A stretch of 64,000 nt of DNA from Bacteroidota bacterium. GTDB taxonomy: Bacteria; Bacteroidota; Bacteroidia; UBA4408. The stretch is from positions 1,352,001-1,416,000 of the forward strand of contig JADKCP010000001.1 of assembly GCA_016718805.1 (NCBI GenBank), read 5' to 3'. The stretch's first letter is position 1; each line of letters opens with the position of its first letter. The notes under the pieces are model-generated. The model was given only the letters and a program-made list of their open reading frames with translations. It was not told the DNA's origin and did no database searches. Below, piece after piece: positions 62,204-64,000 of this stretch. The translations under genes were made by a program, and so were the position numbers.

Positions 62204-63754
62204 ATGAAAAGATCGATTAAATACTATCGAATTATTTGGTTACGACACGATTTACCGGCTGGACTAACTGTTTTTTTAGTGGCACTCCCTCTTTGCTTGG
62301 GAATAGCACTGGCTTCTGGTGCACCGCTTTATGCAGGTTTAGTCTCGGGTATTGTAGGTGGTTTGTTGGTTTCGTTGTTAAGTGGTTCTCAATTGGCAGT
62401 ATCGGGACCTGCAGCTGGATTAACAACCTTGGTTGCTGCTACTTTACTTACTTTAGGTGACTATCGTTTATTTTGCGTGGCTGTTGTAATTGCAGGTTTA
62501 TTTCAACTTGTATTAGGTGTTGTGAAATTGGGAAGTATATCCAATTATTTTCCGTCGGCAGTAATAAAGGGAATGTTAGCCGCAATTGGTGTGATATTAA
62601 TTGCAAAGCAGATCCCATTGTCTTTAGGTTATGATAAGCCTGATTTTTGGACAAGTGGAATTAGCAGTTTGTTTGCAAGTGGAAACTTGCTGAACAACTT
62701 TCATAATCTGGAATTTCACTTTACAAAAAGTACAATCCTAATTAGCTTAATTTCATTGGCTATTTTAGTATTTTATGAACGCATTATTGCAAAAAAGAGC
62801 AATCTTTTGCCGGCTCCTTTACTAGTAGTGTTGGTGGGAATTATTGTAGTGGAATTCGTAAACCACTCAGATACTGCTTCCCAACTAAAATCATCTCAGC
62901 TTGTTAGCATACCCGCAGATTTTTTTTCTGGAATTGTAAGTCCTGATTTTTCTCAACTTTTTACGAACATGAAAATTTGGGAGGCGGGAATTTTAATTGG
63001 ACTTTTGGCTTCTTTGGAAACATTGTTGTGTATTGAAGCAGTTGATAAGTTGGATAAACGAAATAGAATAACTCCAGTTAATCGTGAACTAATTGCTCAA
63101 GGAATTGGAAATATGGTATGTGGTTTACTGGGAGCATTACCTATTACTGCCGTTGTTGTTAGAGGAGCAGCAAACGTGGATGCCGGCGCACGAAGCAAAT
63201 TTTCTTCCTTTACACATGGTTTATTTTTACTTCTCGCAGTGGTATTTTTTCCTTTTATACTTAATAAAATTCCATACGCATCACTGGCAGCGATATTGTT
63301 GGTTACAGGCTATAATTTAACTAAACCAAAGTTATATAAACACATGTGGTCGTTAGGAAGCAAACAATTTCTTCCTTTCGCAATTACTGTAATCGTTATA
63401 TTACTTACTGATTTATTGATAGGAGTGAGCATTGGACTTTTAGTATCCCTTTATTTTATTATTCAAAATAATTTTAAAGCTGAATATAAAATTTCACAAA
63501 CTGTGCATTTGGGCATTGAAACATACCTCATTCAACTCAACAGCAATGTTACCTTTTTAAATAAAGTGAAACTTCGAAAAGCCTTAGATTCTATTCCGGA
63601 ATACAGCAATTTAACTATTGACGGAAGCAAATGTAATTTTATCGATTTTGATATTTTGGAAACCATAAGTGAATTTAAAAATAAAGCACATGATCGACAT
63701 ATAACTTTAAATCTAATACAAGTGCAAGTTGTAAATATTTCTGCATTACATTGA
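62204..63754 (+). CDS. SulP-family inorganic anion transporter with C-terminal STAS-like domain
   Basis: 516 residues. About 10-12 transmembrane segments begin near residue 18 (DLPAGLTVFLVALPLCLGIA) with the SulP core GSQLAVSGPAAGLTTLV and KGMLAAIGVILIAKQIP. The C-terminal about 85 residues form a shortened STAS-like fold (YLIQLNSNVTFLNKVKLRKA, LTIDGSKCNFIDFDILETIS). The SulP family transports sulfate, bicarbonate or other anions; no carbonic anhydrase or sulfate gene is adjacent, so the substrate is open. Confidence 0.92.
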   Translation: MKRSIKYYRIIWLRHDLPAGLTVFLVALPLCLGIALASGAPLYAGLVSGIVGGLLVSLLSGSQLAVSGPAAGLTTLVAATLLTLGDYRLFCVAVVIAGLFQLVLGVVKLGSISNYFPSAVIKGMLAAIGVILIAKQIPLSLGYDKPDFWTSGISSLFASGNLLNNFHNLEFHFTKSTILISLISLAILVFYERIIAKKSNLLPAPLLVVLVGIIVVEFVNHSDTASQLKSSQLVSIPADFFSGIVSPDFSQLFTNMKIWEAGILIGLLASLETLLCIEAVDKLDKRNRITPVNRELIAQGIGNMVCGLLGALPITAVVVRGAANVDAGARSKFSSFTHGLFLLLAVVFFPFILNKIPYASLAAILLVTGYNLTKPKLYKHMWSLGSKQFLPFAITVIVILLTDLLIGVSIGLLVSLYFIIQNNFKAEYKISQTVHLGIETYLIQLNSNVTFLNKVKLRKALDSIPEYSNLTIDGSKCNFIDFDILETISEFKNKAHDRHITLNLIQVQVVNISALH

Positions 63755-63824
63755 AAGGTTTTAGTTGTTTGCGCTTATTACTTTCACATTTTCCGAGTTG
63801 TTTTATATTTATTAATTACAGTCA

Positions 63825-64000
63825 ATGAAAATAAAGAGTATTACCGTTTTTTGTGGTTCCAGCGAAGGAACAGTTTCGAGCTACAAAACTGTAGCTTATG
63901 AGTTGGGTAAATTACTGGCAATGGAAAAAATTCAGCTAGTTTATGGTGGTGCAAAGATTGGTTTAATGGGAGCTGTGGCGGATGGAGCTTTGCAAAATGG
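63825..64000 (+). CDS. LOG-family (TIGR00730) protein, partial
   Basis: Only the first 58 codons are in the window. The N-terminus MKIKSITVFCGSSEGTVSSY and YGGAKIGLMGAVADGALQNG match the Rossmann-like LOG family, which includes cytokinin riboside 5'-monophosphate phosphoribohydrolases and nucleotide hydrolases. The catalytic PGGxGTxxE motif would be downstream of the window end and cannot be checked. Confidence 0.88.
   Translation, partial: MKIKSITVFCGSSEGTVSSYKTVAYELGKLLAMEKIQLVYGGAKIGLMGAVADGALQN

Noticed and set aside
1..64000. tRNA, rRNA, CRISPR arrays, insertion sequences, prophage or toxin-antitoxin modules
   Set aside because: None seen in the intergenic regions or among the coding genes on reading both strands.

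Overview
The window is AT-rich, gene-dense chromosome from a member of the Bacteroidota. The evidence is a complete gliding/type IX secretion core (a PorP/SprF-like protein followed by GldK, GldL, GldM and GldN), two proteins ending in T9SS sorting domains, carboxypeptidase-regulatory-domain outer-membrane proteins, several families largely restricted to this phylum (DUF5686, DUF4292, DUF6341 and DUF6427) and promoters of the TTG-N~19-TAnnTTTG type. I cannot resolve the lineage further by reading. I see no insertion sequence, phage, CRISPR array, rRNA or tRNA. This is core rather than accessory DNA.

Layout. 1-11.1 kb is mostly on the minus strand: a membrane Fe-S electron-transfer pair with a SIMPL protein between the two subunits, an MCE/MlaD-like protein, a cell-wall amidase, the divergent LptD gene, then obgE, adk, hpt and a two-gene hotdog-dehydratase/lipoprotein unit. 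11.2-15.6 kb holds a TPR-like protein, secG, groES-groEL and an OB-fold protein. 15.6-19.4 kb carries a T9SS-secreted protein and an ECF sigma factor with a barrel-type anti-sigma candidate. 19.5-28.4 kb runs on the plus strand: purD, DUF6341/DUF6427, purQ, dut, a sugar-phosphate nucleotidyltransferase, a TPR lipoprotein, a DUF4292 gene broken by one in-frame TAA, and an EnvC-like protein. 28.4-31.7 kb (minus) has lptE, a sigma-54 activator and miaB. 31.9-41.5 kb (plus) has topA, an arginase-fold protein with altered metal ligands, and porP-gldKLMN. 41.6-52.4 kb has uvrA, lptB, a DUF5686 protein, an AhpD-like protein, a secreted sugar dehydrogenase and a PIG-L deacetylase. 52.4-64 kb has a noncoding stretch, a lysine/alanine-rich H1-like gene, DUF3108, an S4 protein, a TonB receptor behind a TPP riboswitch, icd, an M16 protease, a SulP transporter and the start of a LOG-family gene.

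Functionally the region is dominated by envelope biogenesis. It encodes LPS transport (LptB, LptD, LptE, at three separate loci), peptidoglycan remodelling (amidase, EnvC-like), lipid-handling candidates (MCE, hotdog/lipoprotein pair, DUF4292) and protein export (SecG, T9SS). Housekeeping nucleotide, repair and chaperone genes are interleaved. I did not find a clearly new multi-gene system. The points most worth checking are the nonsense codon in the DUF4292 gene, the TPP-riboswitch-controlled TonB receptor, the arginase-fold putative pseudoenzyme beside the T9SS operon, the ECF/barrel anti-sigma pair, and the short H1-like gene whose alternative frame runs open into DUF3108.
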